64,000 bases of DNA from Paenibacillus_V sp046244365 (GCF_046244365.1 NZ_CP176395.1:744001-808000); one strand, 5' to 3'. Positions 32,662 through 41,870 are shown, numbered from the stretch's first letter. The notes: generated from the sequence alone by a model not told the origin. Program-made: numbers and translations.

Positions 32662-34911
32662 ATGCGGAAAAATTGGTTTAACCGGCTGCTCTTGTCGTAC
32701 TTACCCGTCTTGTTTGTGGTTAGTTTAAGCCTGCTGCTCATGACCTATTTGACGCTAAGCGAAATGGCCAAAAGGTCGGCCGTTCGCGCCAACGAACTAC
32801 TTTCACAAAGTATTATTCAGAAAATTGACGACGTGCTGATGAGTATCGATGAAACCATGATCAGGGAAATATTGGGCAGCGACAAGCTGAAAGCGTTTTT
32901 CCAGACGGACCGTCAGGAAGACAACCAATATAGCGATTATCAGACAGTCGCGACTTTAAGAGAAATATTGGACAATAACCGTTTCATCGATTCGATTTAT
33001 TTGTATCGGGTGACCGGGCGCATGGTGCTTACGCCGACAACGTTCACGGCAATCGACGATTTTGGTGACAAGGAGTTCGTCGGCAGGCATCTTACCAGTC
33101 TGACCCCTCACCGCTGGGTTGGCGCGAGATTATACCGAGAACAGCCGGGCGGGCCGCCGGTAAGCGTGATCAGTCTCGTGAAATTTTCCAACCTTGCCGA
33201 TCGAAGCATGATGGTCGTCAACGTCAGAACGAACACGCTAAGTGAACTGATTCGTAAAATGTCGGATTCGAACCTGTATTTCGTAGAGCTGGTCGATGCG
33301 AAAGGGGAATTGGTTGCTGCGAAGGAGGGGCGGGATAACGTTCCCGTTTCCAAGGACGGTCTTCCGAGCAGCGGCAAACCATTATCGGCTGTGCAATCCG
33401 GTTATACGGGATGGATGGTTCGCAGCGGGATGTATCGGGAGAATATCGTAGATTGGGTGTCTTCCTTGTTCTACGTTTGGATTGCGTTCGGTTTTCTCGT
33501 CATTATTCTCGGCATCGTCTGGCTGGTTTACGTGACGCGCCGTAATTATAAGCCGATCCGCAGCATTGCCGCCCGGATCGAGGATTACGCGAAGCTGAAG
33601 CGGCAGAGCTTAAGCCGGGAAGACAAGTCGGACGAGTTCACCTATATCGAATCGGCGATCGAAGATTTGCTGGATCAGTCGAGTATGCTGCAGGAAGAGA
33701 ACAAGGAAAACCTTGCTTACCGCAAGCGGCACGTGTTTCTTGCCATGCTCGAAGGGGGAGCTTCCGCTCAAGGGGTTCCGTGGAAAAGCGAAATGGACAA
33801 GCTCGGGCTGAACGGTCCGTTTGGCGGTCTCTTTGTCGTTCTGGTCGAAATGGACCGGTTCGCCGAGTTTACGAGTCAATATAACCGGCGTGATCAATTT
33901 CTACTCAAGCATGTGCTGAGTACCGGAAATCAGGAGCTTGCCGATAACGAGCCCGTTCAAGTATGGGCGGAGTGGGTCAACCAGCAGCGGTTGGCGGTGG
34001 TTTACATGTTGGAAGACGGCGCTGCCGCCGCCGGCTGGGATCCGGCGCTCGTGTGCGGGGAATTGCGGTCCTGGGTGGAGCAAAATTTGACCTTTACGGT
34101 AACGATCGGGATCGGCACCTTCCAAGAGGATATTGAGCACATTGCGGACTCGTATCGGCATGCGGTCGACGCGCTGAATTACAAGTCGTCGCTCGGATCG
34201 AACCGGTTGATCGGTCCGGCGGATCTGACCTCGATGCCGCAAGGGGAACTATTCAAGCAGCTCCATCACATACGGGCGATCTGCCAATCGTTCCGATCCG
34301 GCGACAAGGAGTGGGAAAGGCTTTTTGACGACTTGCACGTCATGGTGCGGGGGCAGTTGTTTTCGCATGACGACCTTGTCAGCCTGCTCCAATATTTAAT
34401 CCACCATCTCCATAAGGAAGTGATGGAGCTGCCCGCCGAGCTGCAGGACATGTGGAATAACGCTTTTTACGACCGGCTGCATGCGATTTCGGATCACAAA
34501 GAGAATGTCGACGACATTTTTGCCGAATTTCGTCTGATTTTATCGGAAGCCTCGGAGCAAATGCGGGATGTCCGGGAACATCGTCATCACCACCACTTGA
34601 TTCATGAAGTGAAAAAGTATATCGGCGGCAATTATGCGAATCCCGAGCTGTCGCTGGCCCATCTAAGCGATGAATTCGGCGTGAACGCCAGTTATTTGAG
34701 CCGGCTGTTTAAGGAGCAATTCGGCGAAAAGTTTAACGATTACGTCGCGCAGGTCCGAGTGGAGAAGGCGGTCGAGCTGCTGAAGGAGACGGAGGAAACG
34801 GTCAACGACATTGCCGTAGCGGTAGGCTATACGCATACGCTGACATTTATCCGCGTGTTCAAAAAGCTGATGGGCAACACGCCGGGCAATTACCGCAAGG
34901 ATATGACGTAA
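32662..34911 (+). CDS. Membrane-bound AraC-family transcriptional regulator (YesN-like)
   Basis: Regulator of 749 residues that senses an outside signal and binds DNA. Two membrane helices (about 12-35, LLLSYLPVLFVVSLSLLLMT, and about 265-288, FYVWIAFGFLVIILGIVWLV) enclose a sensor region of about 225 residues, probably Cache-like. A linker follows (about 300-640), then the AraC DNA-binding domain (646-749) with both helix-turn-helix units: LAHLSDEFGVNASYLSRLFK and VNDIAVAVGYTHTLTFIRVF. The start is ATG 32662 behind GGAGGAG; an upstream TTG in frame is less likely. It controls most probably the binding-protein genes on either side. Parts of two further copies survive at 38954-38990 and 50759-50956. 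Confidence 0.9.
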   Translation: MRKNWFNRLLLSYLPVLFVVSLSLLLMTYLTLSEMAKRSAVRANELLSQSIIQKIDDVLMSIDETMIREILGSDKLKAFFQTDRQEDNQYSDYQTVATLREILDNNRFIDSIYLYRVTGRMVLTPTTFTAIDDFGDKEFVGRHLTSLTPHRWVGARLYREQPGGPPVSVISLVKFSNLADRSMMVVNVRTNTLSELIRKMSDSNLYFVELVDAKGELVAAKEGRDNVPVSKDGLPSSGKPLSAVQSGYTGWMVRSGMYRENIVDWVSSLFYVWIAFGFLVIILGIVWLVYVTRRNYKPIRSIAARIEDYAKLKRQSLSREDKSDEFTYIESAIEDLLDQSSMLQEENKENLAYRKRHVFLAMLEGGASAQGVPWKSEMDKLGLNGPFGGLFVVLVEMDRFAEFTSQYNRRDQFLLKHVLSTGNQELADNEPVQVWAEWVNQQRLAVVYMLEDGAAAAGWDPALVCGELRSWVEQNLTFTVTIGIGTFQEDIEHIADSYRHAVDALNYKSSLGSNRLIGPADLTSMPQGELFKQLHHIRAICQSFRSGDKEWERLFDDLHVMVRGQLFSHDDLVSLLQYLIHHLHKEVMELPAELQDMWNNAFYDRLHAISDHKENVDDIFAEFRLILSEASEQMRDVREHRHHHHLIHEVKKYIGGNYANPELSLAHLSDEFGVNASYLSRLFKEQFGEKFNDYVAQVRVEKAVELLKETEETVNDIAVAVGYTHTLTFIRVFKKLMGNTPGNYRKDMT

Positions 34912-35072
34912 GCCGCGAAAATCGCTTCGCAGCGCGGTTTGTGTACTGTTTACAGCGTAAAAAATCGTCAACGACGAATGGGGGGCTTGAATCGGCCGTT
35001 CCGTGACCGCGGGCATTGGCGGGCGGTTCGGGCCCTTCGTATGCTCGCCGAAAAAAAGAATTGTATATGCCG

Positions 35073-35114
35073 TGATAAAATCGTCGATATTCAGGCTGCT
35101 GCGGTCCATGATAC
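35073..35114 (+). promoter_or_regulatory. Bipartite regulatory site before the first solute-binding lipoprotein
   Basis: TGATAAAATCGTCGATA (35073-35089), 18 bases, then ATGATAC (35108-35114). Spacing and both half-sites recur at 39166-39207 and, on the minus strand, at 38886-38928. TGATAAAAT resembles an extended -10 element and AAAATCGTCGATATT is a near palindrome, so promoter and operator may overlap. Confidence 0.55.
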
Positions 35115-35167
35115 TTTACTAGCGAGACGGCGCTTGCCGACAGACAACAACAACGGGAGGGCTTAAG

Positions 35168-36640
35168 TTGACATTCAAATTGAAATCGGTTGCAGCAGGT
35201 TCCGCATGCCTCATGCTTTCGCTAACGGCGCTCGGCTGCGCGAAGGAAGCGGACAAAAGTCCAGCATCGTCCGCAAGTCCTGCAGGCAGTCCCGCAGCCG
35301 CGCAGTCGAAGGAAGCGAACGTTTATCCGGAGAACGGGCTGTCGAAGGGCGAAAAAGTAACGTTGAAGATCGGGTTTCACGAAGCGGGGATGGGCCGGGA
35401 ATGGTTCGACTATGCGATGGACAGTTTCAAGAAGAAGTTTCCGAACGTCGGCTTCGAGGTCGTCTATTCGCCGAAAATCGCGGACATCATCGGCACCAAA
35501 ATATCCGCAAACAACGACAACGATATGTTCGACTTGTTCTCGCCCGTGCTGCCCGGAGGGAACGCTGCGCAAATTCCTCTGGTCGAGAGCGGCAAAGTGG
35601 AGCCGCAGGAGGATCTCTGGAACCATAAGGTTTATGACGGGAACGGCAAGACGGTCAAAGACCTTGCGATAGCGGGCCAGTTCGAAGGGGCGACGAGACT
35701 TCTCGGCAAGACGTACACGCTTCCGACAGCGGGAACGACGACAGGCCTCTTTTTTAACAAGAATTTATTCGAGAAGAACGGCTGGAATCAAAACCCGAAA
35801 ACATGGGACGAATTCGTCAAGCTGTGCGAAACGATCAAGGCGGCGGGCATCATCCCGATCACGACGCCCGGTATGGTTCCGGACTACATCGGTCATGCGT
35901 TCGGCCCGTGGAAGCTGTTCGAGCTGGCTGAGATTAACGGCAATCTCAAAACGTTCGAAGACGATTACCGCAGCTTCCGCAACGAATACACCGGAAAAGA
36001 AAGCGTAGAGCGGTGGAACCGCGTTTATGAGCTCGGCAAGAAAGGCTTTTTCCCCGAAGGTATGGCAGCGTTAAATCATACCCAGTCCCAAATGCAGGTG
36101 CTGCAAGGCAAAGCGGCGATGGCTTCTACCGGCGCTTGGGTTCAGAACGAGATGAAGGATTCGACGCCGGCGGATTTCAAGTGGGGCTTTATGGCGGTGC
36201 CGATGGGCGACAAGCCGGACAGCGTGAAATATATTCGCGGCTCCTTCAGCAACGGCATGTTCATCTGGTCGGCGAAGCCGGAGCTGAACAAGAAGTGGGC
36301 GAAAGAATTTATCGTTTGGATGTGGAACTTGGACGTACAGACGATGATTGCGGATAAAGGCGGGCAGCTGTCGGTGCGTAAAGACTTTGCGGACGATCCG
36401 GTGCGGGCAGGGAAAATACAGGAGGTTTCGAAAGCGGTCGCCGAATACATCAAGAACAATAATGTCAGAACAGAAAGCGGCTTCCGAAACGTGACGCTGG
36501 CCGATCCCGCCTACGCGCAATCGATCAAGCTGATCAACGAAGCGATCAGCCAGATCGCGACCGGCAAGCAGGACCCGCTTCCGAAGCTGCAAGAGGCGCA
36601 GCAGCTGATCGACAAAGCGATTGCGGCCCAGAAAAAATAG
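35168..36640 (+). CDS. ABC transporter solute-binding lipoprotein, copy 1 (family 1, MsmE-like)
   Basis: Substrate receptor of 490 residues. The signal peptide ends in the lipobox TALGC with Cys24 and is followed by an Ala/Ser/Pro linker. The mature protein shows VTLKIGFHEAGMGREWFDYA, FKKKFPNVGFEVVY, GLFFNKNLFEKNGWNQNPKT with the typical WDEFVKLCE that follows, and GKAAMASTGAWVQNEM. It is a near duplicate of the protein at 39260-40717. TTG start behind GGGAGGGC. It has no permease beside it, so it probably docks to the permeases at 41923-43728. It lies directly after the AraC regulator and is followed by a strong two-way terminator. Confidence 0.93.
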   Translation: MTFKLKSVAAGSACLMLSLTALGCAKEADKSPASSASPAGSPAAAQSKEANVYPENGLSKGEKVTLKIGFHEAGMGREWFDYAMDSFKKKFPNVGFEVVYSPKIADIIGTKISANNDNDMFDLFSPVLPGGNAAQIPLVESGKVEPQEDLWNHKVYDGNGKTVKDLAIAGQFEGATRLLGKTYTLPTAGTTTGLFFNKNLFEKNGWNQNPKTWDEFVKLCETIKAAGIIPITTPGMVPDYIGHAFGPWKLFELAEINGNLKTFEDDYRSFRNEYTGKESVERWNRVYELGKKGFFPEGMAALNHTQSQMQVLQGKAAMASTGAWVQNEMKDSTPADFKWGFMAVPMGDKPDSVKYIRGSFSNGMFIWSAKPELNKKWAKEFIVWMWNLDVQTMIADKGGQLSVRKDFADDPVRAGKIQEVSKAVAEYIKNNNVRTESGFRNVTLADPAYAQSIKLINEAISQIATGKQDPLPKLQEAQQLIDKAIAAQKK

Positions 36641-36671
36641 TCTGCCTCAGAAGGAAGACGGCTTCCTCTAG

Positions 36672-36720
36672 TGCGAACAACCCGATCCTGCCCTAACCGC
36701 GCAGAATCGGGTTGTTCGCA
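36672..36720. terminator. Bidirectional terminator hairpin between convergent genes
   Basis: TGCGAACAACCCGAT and ATCGGGTTGTTCGCA form a perfect 15-bp stem. T/A-rich tails are short on both sides, but the position between two convergent stops fits a shared terminator. Confidence 0.75.
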
Positions 36721-36726
36721 TGTTCT

Positions 36727-38697
36727 TTAGAAGTAGTAGTCGTAAGGCACGCCTACCTCGCTTAGGACAGGGTGCGCGAGATAAAGAGTTTTGGCGGGGC
36801 TGTCCGCGATCATGCCCACGCAGAAGTTTACGATTCCGGTATCGGGCATTTTCACTATGCTGGAAGCGATTCTCCAAGTCGTATTGGAACTGTAGCCCTG
36901 CGTATTCGCTCCGGTGCCGGTTATGAAAAGCTGTGCATTCATATTTGCCGCGGACTGTTTGACGTAAAGCCCGAAGTACATATAGACGCCGGCAAGTTCC
37001 GGATATTGCGCAAGATCGATGAAAAAGCCCCATTGATCAGGCACGCTCTCTCCCGTGAAGGCATACACCTCTTTTTGACGGTACTGCTGGGCTGCGCTTC
37101 CGAATACGCCGGGTCTGCCGAAATCGCGTATTTTCACGAAGGAGCTCAAAGCCGGGCTGTAATTGACGCGCGGAATATGGCGGATCTTGGAAGTGTGGAA
37201 GGCGGTATTGTCCGATAGCGGGACATTGTCGATCGCTAACGTCTTCAAGTTCAAATACGGCTTGTAGTTGCCAGCCACGTCATTATCCCTGAGGATGATT
37301 CCTTTGGCCATCGCCCCTAAGCCGGTTTTATTCGTCCCTGTCCGCAGCACGGTGTATTCCCGAATCGTACCGGAGTGAAGGAACGTGTTTTTCCGGATTT
37401 CCAAGCCGATTTCCACGGCATAACCCGCAACAAAATAGTCTTCATTCGCCACCGATACGAAATTGTCCGTGATCGTAACGTTTTGCGACGAGTACCGGTT
37501 TTGGATCGCTTGGGGCTCCGTCGCGGATACGTTGCCGTTCAGGATGACGGATGCTTTAACGGTCATCGCCGGATTCGTAAACGTCAAGCCGGTATCGGCA
37601 TTCCCTTCGAAATAGCAGCTGTAGATGCTTAAGTTGAAGCTGCCTTTTTTTACATAAATGCCGCAAGCGGCGTTCTTTTCAATCGTACAGCCCTGGATTC
37701 GAACCTCCAGACCCTCGTGAGCCATGTGGATTCCGATGCCGGTATTCGCGAAGATTTTCGTGTTCACCACATTTAACGCATTCAGCTGACCGGCCGTGAA
37801 CAACAGGCCGTCGCCGCTGTTGAACGAAAATTCGCAGGTATCGATATCGTTGCACCATCCAAAGCCGATCCCGAGCGCCGCCGTTTGAGTACCCTGAATG
37901 CATAGCCTTCGGAAAGCCGTATGCGACAGCTTCGTGGAGTAGATCCCATAGCGCATTCGTTTCGGATCGAGCCGTTGACCGCTTACGATGCCGAATTCCG
38001 TAAATTCATACCGACTGGCGCCGACCGTATCGGTGAATTTGAATATCGCTTCGAGCGGGTTCGCCTCTGTAAAATTCGGGTGAGGTTTGAAAAAAGTCGT
38101 ATAAACGCCGTCTCCCGAAATTCGGATCGGCTTCGCGGCGGAGTCCAGAACGATCGGTGCGGAGATCAGATACTTGCCGGCCGGTACGTATACGGCTCTG
38201 CCCAGCTGCTGCGCGGCCGCGACTGCGGCCTGCACAGCCTGCGTATCGTCGGCGGTATCGTCTCCCTTTGCGCCGAACCACTTCACGTTCAGGTCCGCCA
38301 CGGCAGTCCGTTTGTACCTTGCCCCTGTCGAGGATACAATTGTAAGGCCATTGTCGTCTTGCGTCGTGCTGTCCGTCGGGGCATAGCGGAACAATCCTTC
38401 CTGACCGGCGTCTTTTACATAGTACACATGTTCCGGGTCGGGTGTCAGCGAAGTTCTCATTTCAGACAAGGTGACGGCTATGACACAGGGGGCCGTACAC
38501 GCGTCGTTCCCGTAAACCGCTTGCGTGACGGTTGCTCCTTCTCCAAAGGCGGTACGCATGGAGCCTCCTCCCAAAATCCCGCCTGCCGCAAGCGCGGCTC
38601 CGGCAACCCCAAGGGTAGAGAGCAGTTTTCTTCTGCTGATGGACACGTCCGATTTCTCGTTAGTGAACAGTTCGTTTTCGCGGAAATCTTGGCTCAT
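36727..38697 (-). CDS. Tat-exported right-handed beta-helix protein, paralogue of 17768-19603
   Basis: Predicted extracellular beta-helix protein of 656 residues. The N-terminus is a twin-arginine signal (SISRRKLLSTLGVAGAALAA) with cleavage near TAFGEG. As in the paralogue, a roughly 90-residue linker domain (VYYVKDAGQEGLFRY; VSSTGARYKRTA) leads to the pectate-lyase-3 entry motif VKWFGAKGDDTADDT. Coils then follow, seen as LNVVNTKIFANTGIG, IQGCTIEKNAACGI and ITDNFVSVANEDY. The C-terminal 120 residues form a separate beta domain. Substrate unknown; lyase, hydrolase and pure binding functions all occur in this fold. GGAGG precedes the ATG. The bipartite regulatory site sits upstream on its own strand (38886-38928), so it probably shares control with the two lipoprotein genes. 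Confidence 0.85.
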   Translation of the reverse strand: MSQDFRENELFTNEKSDVSISRRKLLSTLGVAGAALAAGGILGGGSMRTAFGEGATVTQAVYGNDACTAPCVIAVTLSEMRTSLTPDPEHVYYVKDAGQEGLFRYAPTDSTTQDDNGLTIVSSTGARYKRTAVADLNVKWFGAKGDDTADDTQAVQAAVAAAQQLGRAVYVPAGKYLISAPIVLDSAAKPIRISGDGVYTTFFKPHPNFTEANPLEAIFKFTDTVGASRYEFTEFGIVSGQRLDPKRMRYGIYSTKLSHTAFRRLCIQGTQTAALGIGFGWCNDIDTCEFSFNSGDGLLFTAGQLNALNVVNTKIFANTGIGIHMAHEGLEVRIQGCTIEKNAACGIYVKKGSFNLSIYSCYFEGNADTGLTFTNPAMTVKASVILNGNVSATEPQAIQNRYSSQNVTITDNFVSVANEDYFVAGYAVEIGLEIRKNTFLHSGTIREYTVLRTGTNKTGLGAMAKGIILRDNDVAGNYKPYLNLKTLAIDNVPLSDNTAFHTSKIRHIPRVNYSPALSSFVKIRDFGRPGVFGSAAQQYRQKEVYAFTGESVPDQWGFFIDLAQYPELAGVYMYFGLYVKQSAANMNAQLFITGTGANTQGYSSNTTWRIASSIVKMPDTGIVNFCVGMIADSPAKTLYLAHPVLSEVGVPYDYYF

Positions 38698-38831
38698 TTC
38701 GATCTCCTCCAGAAAATGGTGTGGTAACGTCTTTCACGTATCCTGGCTGCAAGGCAAAGGATGTTTGTAGATCATTGACGGTCGCTGTAACCGGTTTCAA
38801 TTTTGAGCTCATTTAACTTGGCATTGCTAAG

Positions 38832-38841
38832 CCCCCCCCCC
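38832..38841. repeat. Homopolymeric tract of ten C
   Basis: Ten consecutive C lie in the leader region between the beta-helix gene and its regulatory site. Such tracts slip easily in replication and could alter spacing. Confidence 0.8.
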
Positions 38842-38885
38842 TACATGGTTGATTGACAGGTTAAGACAACCGGTTCGATGTGAAT

Positions 38886-38928
38886 CGTATCATGACCGTC
38901 CTGGGCTAGCCTATCGCCGATTTTATCA
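38886..38928 (-). promoter_or_regulatory. Bipartite regulatory site for the beta-helix gene
   Basis: Read on the minus strand: TGATAAAATCGGCGATA (38912-38928), 18 bases, then ATGATACG (38886-38893). Half-sites and spacing equal those before the two lipoprotein genes, and the orientation points at the beta-helix gene about 190 bases downstream. Confidence 0.6.
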
Positions 38929-38953
38929 GGGGATATTCATTTTTTTTCTGTGC

Positions 38954-38990
38954 CGGACATGCGCCGGGGAACTGCCGCAAGCATATGGCG
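38954..38990 (+). pseudogene. 3' remnant of an AraC/YesN regulator gene
   Basis: The last eleven codons of a second copy of the regulator are preserved: A-P-G-N-C-R-K-H-M-A-stop, aligned to T-P-G-N-Y-R-K-D-M-T-stop at the end of the gene at 32662-34911. The similarity continues downstream through GTAAGCCGCG and the whole leader of the lipoprotein gene. The rest of the copy is gone, replaced by sequence belonging to the beta-helix control region. Confidence 0.7.
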
Positions 38991-39165
38991 TAAGCCGCGG
39001 AAAGGCGGCGCAGTGCGGCATACGACAACCAATCGAAAATCGTATACCGCGAAAAAAATCGTCTACGGTCGACGGGGGAGCTTGAACCGGCCGTTCCTTG
39101 AAAGCAAGCATGGACGGGGTTTCGGGCTTTCGGCATGTATGCGTAAAAAAGAATTGTATATGCCG

Positions 39166-39207
39166 TGATAAAATCGGCGATATTCGGGCGGCATAGGTCC
39201 GTGATAC
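39166..39207 (+). promoter_or_regulatory. Bipartite regulatory site before the second solute-binding lipoprotein
   Basis: TGATAAAATCGGCGATA (39166-39182), 18 bases, then GTGATAC (39201-39207). The leader from about 39040 to 39259 is a duplicate of that before copy 1, with this site among its best conserved parts. Confidence 0.6.
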
Positions 39208-39259
39208 GTTACTAGCGAGACGGCGCTTGCCGACAAATACAACAACGGGAGGGTTCACA

Positions 39260-40717
39260 TTGAAAATTAGAATGAAATCGGTTGCAGCAGTGTCCGCTTG
39301 TCTGATGCTTTCCTTAACGGCGCTCGGCTGCGCGAAGGAAGCGGACAAAAGTCCCGCATCGTCCGCAAGTCCGGCGGGTACACAGGCGAAGGAAGCGAAC
39401 GTTTACCCGGAGAACGGGCTTCCGAAAGACGAGAAAGTGAACTTGAAAGTCGGGTTTTCAGAGACGGGAATGGGCCGGGAATGGTTCGACTACGCGATGG
39501 ACAGCTTTAAGAAGAAGTTTCCGAACGTCAGCTTCGAGGTTGTCTATTCACCGAAAATCGCGGACATTACCGGCACCAAAATATCCGCAAACAACGACAG
39601 CGATATGTTCGACCTGTTTTCGACCGTGCTGCCCGGAGGGAATGCCGCGCAAATCCCGCTTGTCGAGAGCGGTAAAGTGGAGCCGCAGGAGGAGCTCTGG
39701 AACCATAAGGTTTATGACGGCAACGGCAAGACGGTTAAAGACCTCGCGATAGCCGGCGAATTTGAAGGAGCGCCAAGAATTCTTGGCAAAACATACGCGC
39801 TTCCGAATGCGGGGACGACTGCCGGCCTCTTTTTCAACAAAAAGCTTTTTGAGAAGAACGGCTGGAATCAAAATCCGAAAACATGGGATGAATTTGTCAA
39901 GCTATGCGAAACGATCAAGGCGGCGGGCATCATTCCGATCACGACGCCCGGTATGGTTCCGGACTACATCGGTCATGCGTTCGGTCCATGGAAGTTGTTC
40001 GAACTGGCGGAGATTAATGGAAACCTCAAAAGATTCGAAGACGATTTCCGCAACTTCCGCAACGAGTATACCAGCCCGGAAAGCATAGAACGGTGGAACC
40101 GCATTTATGAGCTTGGTAAAAAAGGTTACTTCCCGGAAGGTCTCGCTGCTTTGAACGATACGCAATCGGAAATGCAGGTACTGCAGGGTAAAGCGGCTAT
40201 GGTTTCGACGGGAGCCTGGGTTCAGAACGCGATGAAGGATTCGACGCCGGCGGATTTCAAGTGGGGCTTTATGGCGGTGCCGATGGGCGACAAGCCGGAC
40301 AGCGTGAAATATATTCGCGGCTCCGTCAGCAACGGCATGTTCATCTGGTCGGCGAAGCCGGAGCTGAATAAGAAGTGGGCGAAAGAATTTATCGTTTGGT
40401 TGTGGAACTTGGATGTGCAGACGGTTATCGCGGATAAAGGCGGGCAGCTGTCGGTGCGCAAAGATTTTGCGGACGACCCGGCGCGGGCCGACAAAATTCA
40501 GGATGCTTCGAAAGCGGTAGCCGAATACATCAAGAACAATAACGTCAAGATGGAGAGCGCCTTCCGGAGCACTACGCTGTCCGATCCTTCCTATGCGCAA
40601 GCGATTAAACTGATCAACGAAGCGACGAGTCAGATTGCTTTGGGTAAGCAAGATCCACTGCCGAAGCTGCAAGAGGCGCAAAAGCTAATCGACAAAGCGA
40701 TTGCGGCGAAGAAATAA
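39260..40717 (+). CDS. ABC transporter solute-binding lipoprotein, copy 2 (family 1, MsmE-like)
   Basis: Substrate receptor of 485 residues and near twin of the protein at 35168-36640. Lipobox TALGC with Cys24, then a shorter linker (five residues fewer than copy 1). The mature part keeps VNLKVGFSETGMGREWFDYA, GLFFNKKLFEKNGWNQNPKT and GKAAMVSTGAWVQNAM. A frame open from 39227 exists, but GGGAGGGTTCACA before TTG 39260 matches the copy 1 start. It is followed after 55 bases by the oxidoreductase and then by two permeases, so it is the cognate receptor of this importer. Differences from copy 1 cluster outside a nearly identical block (see 36150-36319), which suggests gene conversion. Confidence 0.93.
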   Translation: MKIRMKSVAAVSACLMLSLTALGCAKEADKSPASSASPAGTQAKEANVYPENGLPKDEKVNLKVGFSETGMGREWFDYAMDSFKKKFPNVSFEVVYSPKIADITGTKISANNDSDMFDLFSTVLPGGNAAQIPLVESGKVEPQEELWNHKVYDGNGKTVKDLAIAGEFEGAPRILGKTYALPNAGTTAGLFFNKKLFEKNGWNQNPKTWDEFVKLCETIKAAGIIPITTPGMVPDYIGHAFGPWKLFELAEINGNLKRFEDDFRNFRNEYTSPESIERWNRIYELGKKGYFPEGLAALNDTQSEMQVLQGKAAMVSTGAWVQNAMKDSTPADFKWGFMAVPMGDKPDSVKYIRGSVSNGMFIWSAKPELNKKWAKEFIVWLWNLDVQTVIADKGGQLSVRKDFADDPARADKIQDASKAVAEYIKNNNVKMESAFRSTTLSDPSYAQAIKLINEATSQIALGKQDPLPKLQEAQKLIDKAIAAKK

Positions 40718-40772
40718 TATCGATCAAAAATATGCACAGAAATGAACGGACCAACTGGGAGGCAAGAAGCTA

Positions 40773-41846
40773 ATGGATAAAATACGTCTCGGTGTTATAG
40801 GATGCGGCAATATGGCCGGCGCTCACGCAAATGGCTATAAGGAATTAGCCGATCGTATGGAAGTTACGGCAACATGTGACATTGTACTGGAACGGGCGCA
40901 AAAGGCCGCCGAAGCAATCGGAGCCAAACTTGCCGTCGCCGATTACCGGGACTTGCTTGACGCAGTCGATGCGGTTCTAATCGTGTTGCCGCACGATCTG
41001 CATTTCGAAGTCGGGATGGCTTGTCTGCAAGCAGGCAAGCATGTGCTTATGGAAAAGCCGATGTGTAACACGGAAGCGGAATGCCTGGAGTTAATTCATA
41101 CGGCCAAAAGATTGAACAAAGTACTGATGACGGCGTATCCGGTGCGTTTCTGGCCGGTTGTTCAAAAGCTGAAGGAACTGATCGATTCCAAAGCATACGG
41201 CGATTGCTTCCAAATGTCCGTCTGGACCGAGCAGTATACGCATTACGAGGAAGGCCATTGGGGGTTGTCGGCCAAACGGCTTGGCGGAGGCCAATTTTTC
41301 AGTCATGGCTGCCATTACGTCGATTTGCTTCTTTGGTTCATGGGACGCCCGGTGAGAGGGACGCATATGGGAACGAATTTCGGCACGCCATGGATGGAAA
41401 AGGAAGGGACAAGCAACGTAATCATCGAATTCGAGAACGGCGCTATGGGTTATCATTTTGGTACATGGGGAGCAAGAGGGACCCGTATGGGCTGGAGCCT
41501 TCAAGCCCACTGCACCGAAGGGATGCTGGAAATCCATCTTGGCGAACAGAAGCTCTACGCACGCACCAATATTAAGGAAGAAAAAGCGAATCTTGATACG
41601 GAGTCTCACACCGAGGTGCTGATGGATATCGATACGATCAGTAAATTTACGCATTTCGAAATCGGCCATTTCGTCGATTGCATCCGGAACGGCATCGATC
41701 CGGTTACCGACGGACCCAGCAGCCTGCAGGGACTTCGCGTCATATGGAGTCTGTATGAGGCGGAGCGCAACAATACGGTTGCCGACTTGCGCGGATTGGG
41801 ACTCGAGGACGATTGGGAGCATGTCGCGAGCGAAAAGCTCCTCTGA
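40773..41846 (+). CDS. Gfo/Idh/MocA-family NAD(P)-dependent oxidoreductase
   Basis: Cytoplasmic sugar or inositol dehydrogenase of 357 residues. The N-terminal Rossmann fold opens with LGVIGCGNMAGAHANGYKE, followed by ATCDIVLERAQKAAE and the family motif KHVLMEKPMCNTEAE, where the Lys-Pro pair lies at the active site. The C-terminal domain carries GGGQFFSHGCHYVDLLLWFM with the catalytic His region. GGGAGGCAAGAAGCTA precedes the ATG. It sits between a binding protein and the two permeases, so it probably oxidises the imported sugar. Other members use glucuronate, inositol or deoxy sugars; which applies cannot be read here. Confidence 0.92.
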   Translation: MDKIRLGVIGCGNMAGAHANGYKELADRMEVTATCDIVLERAQKAAEAIGAKLAVADYRDLLDAVDAVLIVLPHDLHFEVGMACLQAGKHVLMEKPMCNTEAECLELIHTAKRLNKVLMTAYPVRFWPVVQKLKELIDSKAYGDCFQMSVWTEQYTHYEEGHWGLSAKRLGGGQFFSHGCHYVDLLLWFMGRPVRGTHMGTNFGTPWMEKEGTSNVIIEFENGAMGYHFGTWGARGTRMGWSLQAHCTEGMLEIHLGEQKLYARTNIKEEKANLDTESHTEVLMDIDTISKFTHFEIGHFVDCIRNGIDPVTDGPSSLQGLRVIWSLYEAERNNTVADLRGLGLEDDWEHVASEKLL

Positions 41847-41870
41847 TTCCCTGTAAGTTGATTGTCTAGG

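Noticed and set aside
34939..35166. Short open frame of 75 codons in the lipoprotein leader, with a partly similar frame near 38950-39168
   Set aside because: The similarity reflects the duplicated leader DNA; frames and lengths are not kept between the copies.
38912..39182. A pair of 17-base perfect inverted repeats about 250 bases apart, at first sight the ends of a MITE-like element
   Set aside because: Both copies are the same regulatory word pointing outward to genes on opposite strands, with matching second half-sites outside; the sequence between them contains leader and regulator-tail sequence, not a mobile unit.
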